DNA from: Hypomyces perniciosus
Taxonomy: Eukaryota; Ascomycota; Sordariomycetes; Hypocreales; Hypocreaceae
Reading direction: 5' to 3'
Length of the DNA stretch: 64,000 nt
Assembly: GCA_008477525.1 (NCBI GenBank)
Contig: SPDT01000001.1
Coordinates: 1,054,001 to 1,118,000 of the forward strand
Position numbers and translations under genes: made by a program. Of the stretch, positions 13,971 to 23,600 are shown piece after piece; within the stretch, counting starts at the first letter, position 1; each line of letters opens with the position of its first letter. The notes under the pieces are model-generated. The model ran no database searches, was not told where the DNA came from, and worked only from the letters and a program-made list of their open reading frames with translations.

Positions 13971-15170
13971 TCAAATATATAGTTTATAGTTTCTATAAAC
14001 GCCACTTGCCGTTCCGCTAATCACAGACTTCATATAGTCCCTAAACTCAATAGGCTCAAAGTCTGGATATAGCTCCTTGGACGTTAGGTACCCGAGATAT
14101 TTGGCGTAGTCTGGATTATTATCTCCACGGATACCCCACGACAGTTTGTATTCTCCCGCAAATAGCGGATGGAGCTTCACCGGGTCATTAGTGTTCTTCC
14201 CAGCCGACGCCCTGCATTCTGCAACTCTATTGCGGATAGTCTCATCCGCAACCTGACATAATATCCAATCAGCCAAAGTCAAAAAGGAAGTTCGTCCGCT
14301 ATCCTTGGCACAACTTACATAGTTTCTCTCAATCTCTTCTCCAGTCATCTCCTCCATTAAATCATAAATTTGATTTTGCGTCATTGTTGTATTGTATACC
14401 AACACCATTCGGTTTAATGTCCGCTCGTCAATAATAATTTTAGCGATATATCGTCCAATATCCCTTAAATCTGTAAGGGCCGAAGGAACATTCCCTCCAC
14501 CGATAATCTCATCAGCCATTCCAATGGCCACGTAGTCGACCTTTCCAGAAGGAACTCGAGGAAATGCAACTTGGTACCACCAGCCAACGTCGATGATTGT
14601 GTATGGAAGCCAAAGCTGCTTGACGTGATTGTACACGCTCTCTTTCTGCGGACAAAATATCGTTTTATTACCAAGCACACCATGAGGCGAAGGGAGAGCA
14701 GAGACAAACCTGATCTCTCATATACATGACTCCTCCTGGGGGAATCACTGGCATGAACCCGCATGGCACAAACCGTTTCACTCCGGCCTTTTTGGCCGCA
14801 TTGGCAAGAGATATCTGATCTAGCTGCTGTAAAGCACCCACACAGCTAATCACAACGTCAATATCATGTAGAGATTTGACAAGTTCGGCTTCAGGTCCTT
14901 CAAGGTCGCCCTCGCGAATGTCAATGCCTTGTTCTCGCAATATCTGGACAGACGGTTTGGTCATAGACTTTGGCCGTACAAGGGCTAGAACCGCCTGAAT
15001 GGTTTCATGAAAAGCTTTGGTTAGCTAATTGCCTGCGAGTATCATTGGCCTGTTGTCCTTACAAAGTTTCCTGCTTCCAGCAAGCCTTCTACAACTGAGC
15101 CTCCGTGCTGGCCTGTTGCTCCGACGACCATAACCTTCATTTTCGCGGCATTTTCGTGTGAGATCTCCAT
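13971..15170 (-). CDS. NmrA-like / isoflavone-reductase-like NAD(P)-binding oxidoreductase, three exons
   Basis: Exons on the minus strand are 15170-15063, 14994-14710 and 14645-13971 (stop TGA), giving 355 residues with no internal stop. Both introns are phase 0. Exon 1 carries the Rossmann nucleotide-binding motif GATGQHGGSVV at residues 18-28 (G-x-x-G-x-x-G). Exon 2 has the family's ALVRP and RFVPCGF segments, and exon 3 begins K-E-S-V followed by LPYTIID and WWYQ. These features match the PF05368-type family that includes fungal isoflavone-reductase-like and phenylcoumaran-type reductases. It probably reduces a small aromatic or polyketide-like substrate with NADPH in the cytosol; the substrate cannot be told. 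A second ATG at codon 11 (15140) gives a start closer to the family norm. It is the only intact host-type gene here and is not RIPed. Some family members are transcriptional regulators, so the enzyme role is inferred. Confidence 0.85.
14646..14709 (-). other. Intron 2 of the NmrA-like gene
   Basis: The 64-bp intron has donor GTTTGT and acceptor CCGCAG. Splicing joins MYMRDQ to KESVYNHV in phase 0, as the family requires. Retention would bring an in-frame stop. Confidence 0.8.
14995..15062 (-). other. Intron 1 of the NmrA-like gene
   Basis: The 68-bp intron has GTAAGG at the donor, TTCAG at the acceptor and a GCTAAC branch site about 30 nt before the acceptor. Removing it joins ...EAGNF to AVLALVRP in phase 0, which restores the normal fold order of the family. 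Confidence 0.85.
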
Positions 15171-15755
15171 TCTTATTCCTGCTATAGGTCAATATAGTCA
15201 ACCTAAATAAATTTCTTAGAATATTTGTCAAAATTTAGATTAAAGAGGTCGGCGGTCGCAATATGATCGTGCGTGTTCCAGAAAATGGCCTGTAGCTGCA
15301 CAAAACCAGTGATGTCAGGAGGTTGGGTGCAGACGTCGGTTGTGGTAACTGAGAAATCTTTATATATTTCTGCTTTTTGTGTAAAGTGTGGAGATGACAA
15401 GTGTGGTGAAATTTTTTTAACGCTTTGCAAATGTTTACCAAGTACCCAGCAACTTCGACATGCATATGGTTAATGCAGCTGTCGACACAACGGATCGGCT
15501 GGCATGGATGTCACCGGCTCGCCAAGCGTTCGAGCAGGAATATGGCTCAGAACTAACGTCCAATGCGAGAAGTCCCCGCTCTATGCTCACTCTCACTTCA
15601 TGCCGACTCTCTCGCGTTATGCTGACTCTCGCGTTATGCTGGCTCTGGCGTTATGCTGGCTCTGGCGTTATAATGACCCAGCGGACCGAACTGTCCCCTA
15701 GTCCATCATTCAGGACCCACACAGCGTTTTTTGGGTGGATACTGTCAAAACAATA
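15171..15755. other. Upstream region of the NmrA-like gene, non-RIPed
   Basis: This 585-bp intergenic stretch has normal composition, with many CpG and CpA. It holds the promoter side of the minus-strand gene and a short tandem repeat at 15602-15671. Small open frames here show no family resemblance and overlap the repeat. No clear TATA box was found at a fixed distance from the start. The stretch ends where the E1 copia LTR begins. Confidence 0.6.
15602..15671 (+). repeat. 17-bp tandem repeat, about four units
   Basis: Three adjacent 17-bp units of GCTGRCTCTSGCGTTAT (15621-15637, 15638-15654, 15655-15671) follow a 19-bp variant unit at 15602-15620. The last two full units are identical. The repeat lies about 430-500 bp upstream of the oxidoreductase start codon. 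Confidence 0.85.
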
Positions 15756-16137
15756 TATTAGGTTGAGCAGGCCAGGGTCTTACCGCCTGTAAGCGCTAGG
15801 GAGCTCGTATCTGCTTTATAACCAGATACGAGCTGACATATATATTGAATAAGCGATATATTGGACTATGCAGGCGCTTACAGCGCCTATACACCGCTTC
15901 ATCTTTATATTAGCTATATATATATATATAGCAAGGCCACTATTATGGTAGAACCGCAAAGACAAAAGTCACTTTATAACCGGCGGCACCCCTGCCATAC
16001 AGTATATATTAAGACCCTACCTATGAAAGCCAGCCAAGCCTGCTATAATATACTGTAATAGTAGGGCATATTCCCCTACATATGTCGCTATAGCTATCCC
16101 TTTTAGCGATCCTTCAGGGCCATGCTCACTGATATGC

Positions 16138-16206
16138 AAAGTGCAGATGAAGAGGGAAAAAGGGAAGGAAAGAAGGGAAAGGACGATATACCTTTTATAT
16201 ATATTA
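16138..16206 (+). repeat. 69-bp internal direct repeat, left copy
   Basis: A purine-rich stretch (GAGGGAAAAAGGGAAGGAAA) is followed by ATATACCTTTTATATATATTA. The partner is at 17333-17401, the same length with a handful of mostly transition differences. The two copies enclose 1126 bp that contain the Asp-rich repeat. Confidence 0.8.
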
Positions 16207-16283
16207 AATGCCGCCTCCCTAAATAAAAAATAATCCATCCTTAGATTCCCCTAGCTACTATAGCTTCTATTGATATAGTAATC

Positions 16284-16605
16284 CTAATCTATACTATTAT
16301 TATATCTATCCTTATAGAGATTAGTATCAGGATTATAGCTATCTTCGCATTCCTGACCGTTATCGGGGACGAATTCCTGATCAGGGTTATAGTATAGATC
16401 AAGTTGATCAAGGTCTTCGGGATCGAAATAATCTTGCCAATCAAGGCTGGATTGGTCAGGGTCTTCGGGATCGGGCTGATCGAGTAAATCAAATAGATCC
16501 GGATCTTCGGGGTCAAATAGATCCAGCTGGTCAGGGTCTTTATAATCGAATTGGTCAGGATCGAATTAGTCAGGATCGAATTAATCAGGGTCTTCCGGGT
16601 CGAAT
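16284..16605 (-). pseudogene. Remnant of an Asp/Pro-rich repeat protein (FDPEDPDQ-type repeats)
   Basis: The minus strand reads as about 107 codons of imperfect acidic repeats such as DQFDPEDPD, DPDQLDLFDPEDPD and DQPDPEDPDQ, ending at a TAG (16284-16286). Only two stops interrupt it, both TAA at places where sister repeats have CAA (Gln), as RIP would produce. At DNA level it is a minisatellite with GGTCAGG and TCTTCGGG blocks. Upstream of 16605 the frame becomes unclear. I do not recognise the protein. It may be the C-terminal tail of the TIR element's former protein or captured host sequence. Confidence 0.5.
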
Positions 16606-17173
16606 TGGTCTAGTTCTTAGTTCCTTTAATCTATATCCCTAGGTTAAAGGTGGCTACGTTGAACTTGATGACCGGATATATGATAACCCCTTAGGTCCTA
16701 TTGGAAGTTGACTTAGACTTAGGGTGGTTGGCTAGGCCGGCTAGCTGGAATGTATATTTGAACGCGTTGACGGGGATGTCTTAGAGCAGGGGCCATAACA
16801 CGTTGTTAAACTGGTCTTGGAAAAGGGGCTATAACGCGTTGCTGAACTGGATAAATATATTAAATAGTTAAGCGTTAATTTAGCTAGTATAAGGTTTAAA
16901 GATAAATAAAAAGTTAATTTTATATTTAAAAAAAGACTTTATAGCTTTTATAAGTTTAATATTAATAATTAATTCAATATAATTATGATAGCTATTATTA
17001 TTTAATTTAATTAAATTAATTAATTAAAATAATTATAAATTAAATTTAAAGAAAATTATAAAAGGAAAATTATTTAATAAAAAAATAGCTATAAAGTTTA
17101 ATAAAAGGAATAGCTATAGATTATTTAAAAGTAGTATAGTTTTATAAAGGAAATAGTAAAAATTAAGATTAAT

Positions 17174-17210
17174 GCGGTTTAGTTTAGTGGTTTAGTTTAG
17201 CGGTTTAGTT
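17174..17210 (+). repeat. 13-bp tandem repeat, three units
   Basis: Three units of GYGGTTTAGTTTA occur in a row, the last one cut short. They lie in the TIR element between the AT-rich core and the right 69-bp repeat. Confidence 0.75.
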
Positions 17211-17332
17211 AATAGGTTGGTTGGCTGAAATGCTGAGATAGTTACTTATAGTTGCTAGTATGGTTGCTAGTATAGTGTATCTATAAAGGTCTTGCGATCG
17301 AAAAACGCTTAGATTACTACCATTTAATATAT

Positions 17333-17401
17333 AAAGTGTAAATAAAGAGGGAAAAAGGGAAGGAAAGAAGGGGAAGGATAATATACCTTTTATATATATT
17401 A
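17333..17401 (+). repeat. 69-bp internal direct repeat, right copy
   Basis: Partner of 16138-16206, in the same orientation and of the same length. Sequence beyond the repeat differs on both sides, so the pair marks either an internal insertion or a duplication within the TIR element. Confidence 0.8.
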
Positions 17402-17747
17402 CTTACTAAAAAGCAACAAGACTTATTGTTAGGTATATAGATACCTATTTTCTAGTTATTATTACTACTATTACTATAGCTACTTAACTATAGTTTACTT
17501 TATATTTAGGATATATATTGTTTGCTATAAATGAACTTTTTTATTAAATAGTTAAGTAAATCTACTAGGAATTTAGCCTTTTATATACTATTAGTTGCAA
17601 AGTAACTTTTCTCTTTGCAGCTTAACCTTTATATAGTATATTTGCTTTTATACAATTAAGCTTTGTTTACTTTTTCTCTATACTTTATATAGCTATACCG
17701 CACTCTGCTATAGTTACAAACTTAAATAGTAACTATAATAGTTACTA

Positions 17748-18138
17748 TATTATAGTACTAAACCTGCCCTCTAATAACTTATTAGTATTATATATATCCT
17801 TATATAATAACTTAATCATATACATTTAAACTATATTTTTATAGCTTCTTACTTTATTTAAGGTATAATAAAATATTACTTTAACTTACTATTCTATATA
17901 CTATAATAGTTTATACGTTTTTATAATAACTGCACTATTACTTTAAGGCTTTAACTTTACTTAAAGAAATTAATAAAATTACTAATAGCTTAATTGCAAT
18001 ACTATAAAAAGCATTATATTATATAAGACATTTATCAATCTTTTACTAAAGTAAAATATTTAAGCCTAAAAGCCTATATCTTTATAGTAAAAAGATACTT
18101 TAATTTAAGTTTTTTATTTATATTTATTTCAAAAATTG
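17748..18138 (+). mobile_element. C4: family C LTR plus short internal piece, RIPed, inside E1
   Basis: 17748-17908 (161 bp) aligns with the 172-bp C LTR in plus orientation, starting TATTATAG and ending CTATAATA. About 230 bp of C-type leader follow. The D leader of E1 breaks off at 17747. The C piece ends where a 569-bp element begins. The alignment is clear in the last 70 bp of the LTR and weaker before. Confidence 0.6.
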
Positions 18139-18142
18139 TTAA

Positions 18143-18711
18143 AATAACAAGGTTATACTGAACCTCATTTAAGTGCAGCTTCTAGGAAGGTGCACCCAAC
18201 GCAGCAATGAGGAAACGACTGAGAGTCTAGTTAGGTCAACAATGGATAAACAATTGAATTGTAAACGATCTAATAGCTAGAAGCTATAGAATATCTAGTG
18301 TATATGCGGCTAGTGTAGAAGTGAATTGTATGAACAATAGCTTTGTCTTCTACAATAGTCCTCCGACTAGATAATAGGAATGCGGCGGCAGAATTGGGTT
18401 CGTGGCCCTGTTCCTATTTTCCGCAAAATTCATTTGTATGGGAAATCGGCCAAATCGACTCACGGCCATACAAACAGGAAACCATTTTGGTCAGATTTTT
18501 CACAATAGCCATTGTGGCCATTGTATTGAGTCTAGGGTAGGCGGGGTAGCTGGTCCTAGCTCAATTGTTATCGTTGAAGATAACAGAAATTTCCTGACTT
18601 ACACCGAAGTTCCTCCGGAACTCGGTCCTAGCGTCGGGCCTAATTCCGGGTCTAGCCAGAATAGGAAGGTTACCCAAATACACTAAAATCCTTACTTTTT
18701 AGCCCTCCTTT
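18143..18711. mobile_element. 569-bp TTAA-flanked element R, copy R1
   Basis: This block has normal composition and is nearly identical, inverted, to 54047-54615; both copies are exactly 569 bp between TTAA tetramers (18139-18142 and 18712-18715). TTAA duplication is known from piggyBac-type elements, but no long TIR is visible, and TTAA is common in this AT-rich DNA. A 65-codon open frame (18343-18540) is present in both copies but starts at TTG and has no recognisable motif. I do not recognise the family. Confidence 0.6.
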
Positions 18712-18715
18712 TTAA

Positions 18716-20452
18716 TATAAATAGATTACTATTTTTATTAATTATATAACTACTGCTAAGGTATAGAATAAAATTAATCTAGATCTTTTTAATTAGCTAA
18801 ATAATAGTTTCTTTACTTTTAAGCTATTTACTTTAATAAAAGTAAAGGAAACCGCAATTAAAGTATTTAATCTTAACCCCTTTTCAGTTAATATCTTTAT
18901 TTACTATAATAATATACTTTAAAAGTATTAATTTTTTATTAATAGCAATAATAAAAAAAGGAAAATTAAAGTTATTATTTTAAAGTAAATTTAACAGATA
19001 ATTAACTTTAATATCTATACTTTAATTTTAATAAACGTTTAAGCTGCAGGTTTAGGCTTTATTACTATTAAAGTAGCCTATAATAATAGTAAAGATTTTA
19101 ATATAAAGTTTATTATTCGCTAAATTATTAAAAAGCTTAAAGATTAATTAACTTTTTATAAAAATATAATATATAAAAAAGTATATTTATCCTATTAATA
19201 TATACTATATAAAGTCAAGTATAGGAATATTAGGCTAAAAGTATAATATATTTATTAAGTATATATTTATATAAGTGCAGTAAAGTATAAGGTTTTTAAA
19301 GTTATAGGAATAGTTTTTTAAATAGCTTTTTTTAAAGCTATTAAAGTATATGTTACTTTAAGCTTTACTGCCTATAATTTATTTTATATAAATAGCCTAA
19401 TTAAAAGCAGTAAAATAAAAAAGATTTTTTCTTTTAATTAACTTAGCTAGCTGTTTTTAAATAGTATAAAGAATATAGAGAATTATATTTATAGCTTTTA
19501 TATAATATTTAATAACTGCTTAAATAATATATTAAATAGTAGTAATATATATTTAAAGCCTTTTGTTAATAAAAAGTGCCTTTATAGACTTAAAAGGTAT
19601 ATATAGCCTTTAAATAACTGCAGTAAAATATATATAGCGTTTACTAGAAAGCTTAGTAAAAAAGGGAAATATACTTTTATATTTAAGTAGGCTATAAAGA
19701 TTTACGCGCGCCTATAAAAAAATAAATAATAGGTTACCTGTAAGAAGTTTAGTGAAAGGGGTATTAACTTTATTACTTTAATATAAAGAGGAATAGCCTT
19801 AACTGTTATAGCTGTTTAAATTTCCTGAGACTTAATTAATAAAAAGAATATAAGCTTTATAGTATATTTAATAAATATATTAAAATATACTAATATATGA
19901 GATACGCTTTACTGCCTCTTTTCAAGTATCCTTTTTAATATATATAATACTATTTATTTTATAAATAGCAGGAATTACTTTATTCCTAGCTTTTTTATTT
20001 TAAATATAAAAAAGGACTATATTAAAGTAAAAGGAGTTAACTACCTTATAATTAAAAGAGAATATTATTTATTACAGGATACTTTTTATAATCTATATTA
20101 AAAGATAATGCATTTTATTAAGCTTATAGATATAACTATAGTTAAAGGATTCTATATTAATACTATATCTTTATTAAAGCTTTAAAAAGTAGGGATTTAG
20201 CTAATAGGGTATAATAATATACTTTATATCAATATAGCTAATTTGAATACTATTATAAGGAAAGTAAAGTATAGGTATAATTTTTTATTTCTTTAATATA
20301 AACCCCTATTACTTTATATTGCCTTTATTTTTAAATATATTATATTAAGCAGCTTAATAGCTTTTTTTATATTTTTTAATGTAGACTATAGTATTTATAT
20401 AGCGTTAAAAAGTAGGAAAACATTAATATATAATCCCTTAATACTATAATAT
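18716..20452 (+). pseudogene. E1 copia gag and early pol relic, part 1
   Basis: This is collinear with D2 from about 34890 to 36625 and, reversed, with the gag end of D1. It covers most of gag and the start of pol of a Ty1/copia element. Stops are frequent in every frame. It ends in AATAT at 20448-20452, the target duplication of the intact A element. D2 has the unbroken site at 36621-36625. Confidence 0.8.
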
Positions 20453-20678
20453 TGTAACGGGTGTAGCCTAACTGGAAAGCACGCAGTTAGGGCACCTCTG
20501 TATTGTCTATCTATAGCTGAAGGAAGGAAGCTCTATACTAGCTATGTATGCGTTATATAGTTGTGCGTATAGGGTTGTGGCCGAGGTGGTTTCCTAATTA
20601 GGTAAGCGGTCTAGTATTGGTCGTATTTCCGGATTCGGCGTAGTCGTGATTCCGGGAGACATGGCCTAGCCTGTGACA
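20453..20678 (-). repeat. 3' LTR of element A
   Basis: Read on the minus strand it starts TGTCACAGG and ends CCGTTACA. It differs from the 5' LTR only at 20547, a C-to-T change in a CpA context. On the 5' LTR model its R region would begin near 20518. Confidence 0.96.
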
Positions 20679-20693
20679 TTACCCCCCCTTCTT
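20679..20693 (-). promoter_or_regulatory. Polypurine tract of element A
   Basis: The minus strand reads AAGAAGGGGGGGTAA directly before the 3' LTR. It primes plus-strand DNA synthesis in LTR retroelements. It overlaps the last base or two of the pol stop codon. Confidence 0.85.
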
Positions 20694-23600
20694 ACGGTGG
20701 CTCTCTCCTTGGGCGCCGTTGCTTCGCTGGCGCATAGCTGTTAAGTGGCCCGTCGTTAGATTCGATTGGGCCATATTTAGATATATAGTCGTCGAGGGCT
20801 GCTGTGTCTTCAAGTACGTGTATCGGTTCCCAGGTTGGCTCTATATATCCTTTCCACTGTATTAATGCTTCGCGGAAAGAGCCGCGACCTCGCCGCTTAG
20901 TCCTCGCGCAGAGGACCTCTTCAACTTCCCATTCATCCTCGCCATCCACTCGTATCGGTGGTGGTTGGGGGTCGTCTGAAATCTGGCCCGGAAGGGGGTC
21001 ATCGGCCGCTCTTCTTAGCAGGTCAACGTGAAATCGCGGGTATATACCAGTTGGTACGCCCAGTTCCACTACATGAGGGCTAATGACCTTTGTTACTGTA
21101 TACTTATGATGTAGGGCATCAAGCTTCTTGGAAGGCCGGGGAGTATTGTAGTTGCCGAGGTGTAGCCAGACTTTATCTCCCACCTCATATCTCTCAGAGG
21201 GGCCTCGCCGCTGGTTCGCGGAGTCCTCGTAGCGTTGTTGCGTAGCGGCAAGTGCTGCTTGGGCAAAGGCGGTTACTCCTTCTAGTCTCTCAACTATTTC
21301 TTTTGCGGCCTTCTCCTCCGGGTCCTTTAATCCAATAGCTTCGTTTTCTTTCGTATATAGCTGGAGGGGTTCCACATGGTAGCCGTGCTCAAGGAAAAAG
21401 GGGCTCATTTGGATAGCCGTGTGTTCGCGGTTATTTAAAGCTAGTTGCGCTGCCGGGAGGAGGTCTCCCCAATCGCTCTGGGAGTAGTCTATATATGCTC
21501 TAAGGTATGCTTGGATCTCTTGGTTGCTCCTCTCTGGTCCGCCGTCAGTCTGTGGGTGATACGCCGTGCTTAGGCGTTGCTGGGTTCCTGCTAGTTTACA
21601 GAAAGCTCTCCAGAAGCGGCTGGTCCAATTAGATCCTCGGTCGCTGACTATAGACCGGGGCATCCCGTGGAACCGATAGTGGCATTGGAGGAACCTCTTT
21701 GCACATGCTTCTGCCTCCATACTCTCCATTACCTCGAGGGTAATATTCTTAGTAAGCCGGTCGATAATAACCCAAAGGTATCGTGCCTGTGTTGGTCCTG
21801 TGGGTGGTAGGTCGACTATGAAGTCCATAGCTAGGTCGCTGCGGATGCGCTGGGGAATAGGTAGTGGTTTGAGGAGTCCTCGCTTATAGCTTCTCCATAC
21901 CTTTCCTCTTCCGCATATACTGCAGTTGCGGAGGAATTGTCGGACTGTACTGCTAATTCCTGGCCAAAAAAACCTGCGGGAAATAATAGCTAGGGTTCCG
22001 TCACGACCTGGGTGGCCCGAGACTGCGGCGTCGTGTTCTGCTTGCACAATGCGAGTGCGCAGCGTTTCGCCTTCTTCTTCGGTTGTAGCCGGTACCCAGA
22101 TACGGTCTCGGAACGTTAATCTCTGTTCCTCGTCGATTGTACATTCCGATATCTGTACCTTAAGTTGGAGGTCTGCGGGGAGGGAGCGCTCTTCCTTCCT
22201 AACTGCAGCGTATACCCGTCGATATACCGGGTCCTTCTGAATCGTCAGGTTCCACAGGTCCTGTAGTTCCTCGTTTCCGTCGAATACGCGCATTAAGGGG
22301 AGATCAGTATCGCTGTCCTCGAATCTCCGTATCGCTGGTGCGGCTGGGATAAGTTGTATATAGCGGCTTAGTTCGCGCTCGTCGCCTTCATTGAGTGGAA
22401 GGTCTTGTTCCCTGCGGCTTAACGCGTCGGGAGCGGCTGCCTCGCTGCCTGGCCTATATTGGATTGTAAAATCGAACTGGGAAAGGAACTCTGCCCAGCG
22501 CGTCTGTCGTTCAGAGAGTTTCCTGCGCGTCATGAAGAACTGCAAGTTCTTATGGTCTGAAATGACTGTAAAGGGGTCGCAGCTACGTAGCTCTGCTCTC
22601 CACTCTTCTAGACAGCGAATTACTGCCAGCATTTCCTTGTCGTGGATGGGATAGTTGTATTCGGCGGGGCTTAGCTTCTGTGAGTGGTAAGCTATAGCGT
22701 GACGTTCTCCCTTCTTGTTCTCTTGCAGGAGGACTCCTCCTAGAGCGTATCCTGAACAGTCTGCTTCGACAAAGGTGCGTTTTGTAGGATCCCAAGCTTG
22801 TAGTATAGGGGCTTCGATGAAGAGGCGTTTAAGCTCCTGGAAGGCTGCTTCTTCCATACCTTTCCACTGGAAGGGGGTCCCTTTCTTGGTCAGCCTCACA
22901 AGCGGGTGGGCTATCCGAGAGAACCCGGGGATGAATATCCGGTAGTAATTGGCAAAGCCAAGGAAGCTTCGGACTCCTGTTACTGTCGTAGGTGCCTGCC
23001 ACTCGCTAATAGCTCGCTGCTTTTCGGGGTCGCAGGCAATTCCCTTGCCGGCATGTATAATAAACCCAAGGTATTTAATCTCTTTCTGTGCGAACGCGCA
23101 CTTCCTAGGATCTAGGTGTAGCCCAGCATCAGCGAGGGCGCGTAAAACTCGCCGGACCTTCTTCATATGGTCCTTTCGTGACCCGTCGGTATAGATCAGG
23201 ATATCGTCGAGGTATGCGGACGCGAAGTCGTCCAAAAAGGGGCGTAGTACCTGGTTGATATACCGTTGGAACGCTGCTGGTGCGCCGGTAAGTCCGAATG
23301 GAACTACCCGCCACTCATATAGGCCATAGCGTGTACGGAATGCAGTCTTGTGTTCTTCTCCTTTCGCGACCCTGATTTTATGGAACGCAGCTACTATATC
23401 TAGCTTCGTGAACCACTTCGCTTTCGTTAAGCTGTTAAGGGTTTCAGAAAAAAGGGGGAGGGGGTAGCGATCTCGCTGCGTTATTGCGTTTAAGGCGCGG
23501 TAGTCTACGCAGAAGCGAATTCCTCCTCCAGGTTTCCGAACAAAGAGGACAGGGGCTGCGGCGGCTGAGCTGCTAGCTCGAATGAATCCCTTATCGAGTA

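Larger units (their letters stand above)
15943..17631. mobile_element. 1.69-kb DNA element with about 30-bp TIRs and TA target duplication
   Basis: The left end begins TTATGGTAGAACCGC, and the right end reversed begins TAAAGGTTAAGCTGC. They align without gaps over 30 bp with 22 matches, including the shared GCAAAGA core and a following AAAAGT. TA flanks both sides (15941-15942 and 17632-17633), and removing one copy restores a 266-bp LTR. TA duplication and TIRs of this size fit the Tc1/mariner/pogo group; that assignment is inferred. No transposase frame survives. Inside are a 69-bp direct repeat pair, an Asp-rich coding repeat and an AT-rich core. Confidence 0.7.
15756..17712 (+). repeat. 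5' LTR of old copia copy E1, split by a TIR element
   Basis: The LTR is in two pieces, 15756-15942 and 17634-17712. Together they total 266 bp, exactly the length of the intact D-family LTRs, once the inserted element and one TA are removed. The first piece starts TATTAGGTTGAG (RIPed TGTTAGG) and the second ends CTGCTATA (RIPed CCACA). It is followed by the D-type leader, beginning GTTACAAAC. Confidence 0.85.

Noticed and set aside
15460..15792. Overlapping open frames across the 17-bp tandem repeat
   Set aside because: They consist largely of the repeat, run into the copia LTR and have no recognisable motif.
16350..16620. CRISPR-like or regulatory repeat array
   Set aside because: The units are imperfect, have no spacers and read as an in-frame acidic peptide repeat in a eukaryotic genome.
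18343..18540. 65-codon frame kept in both copies of element R (also 54218-54415)
   Set aside because: It starts at TTG, and the copies are nearly identical at DNA level, so shared openness is expected; no known motif.
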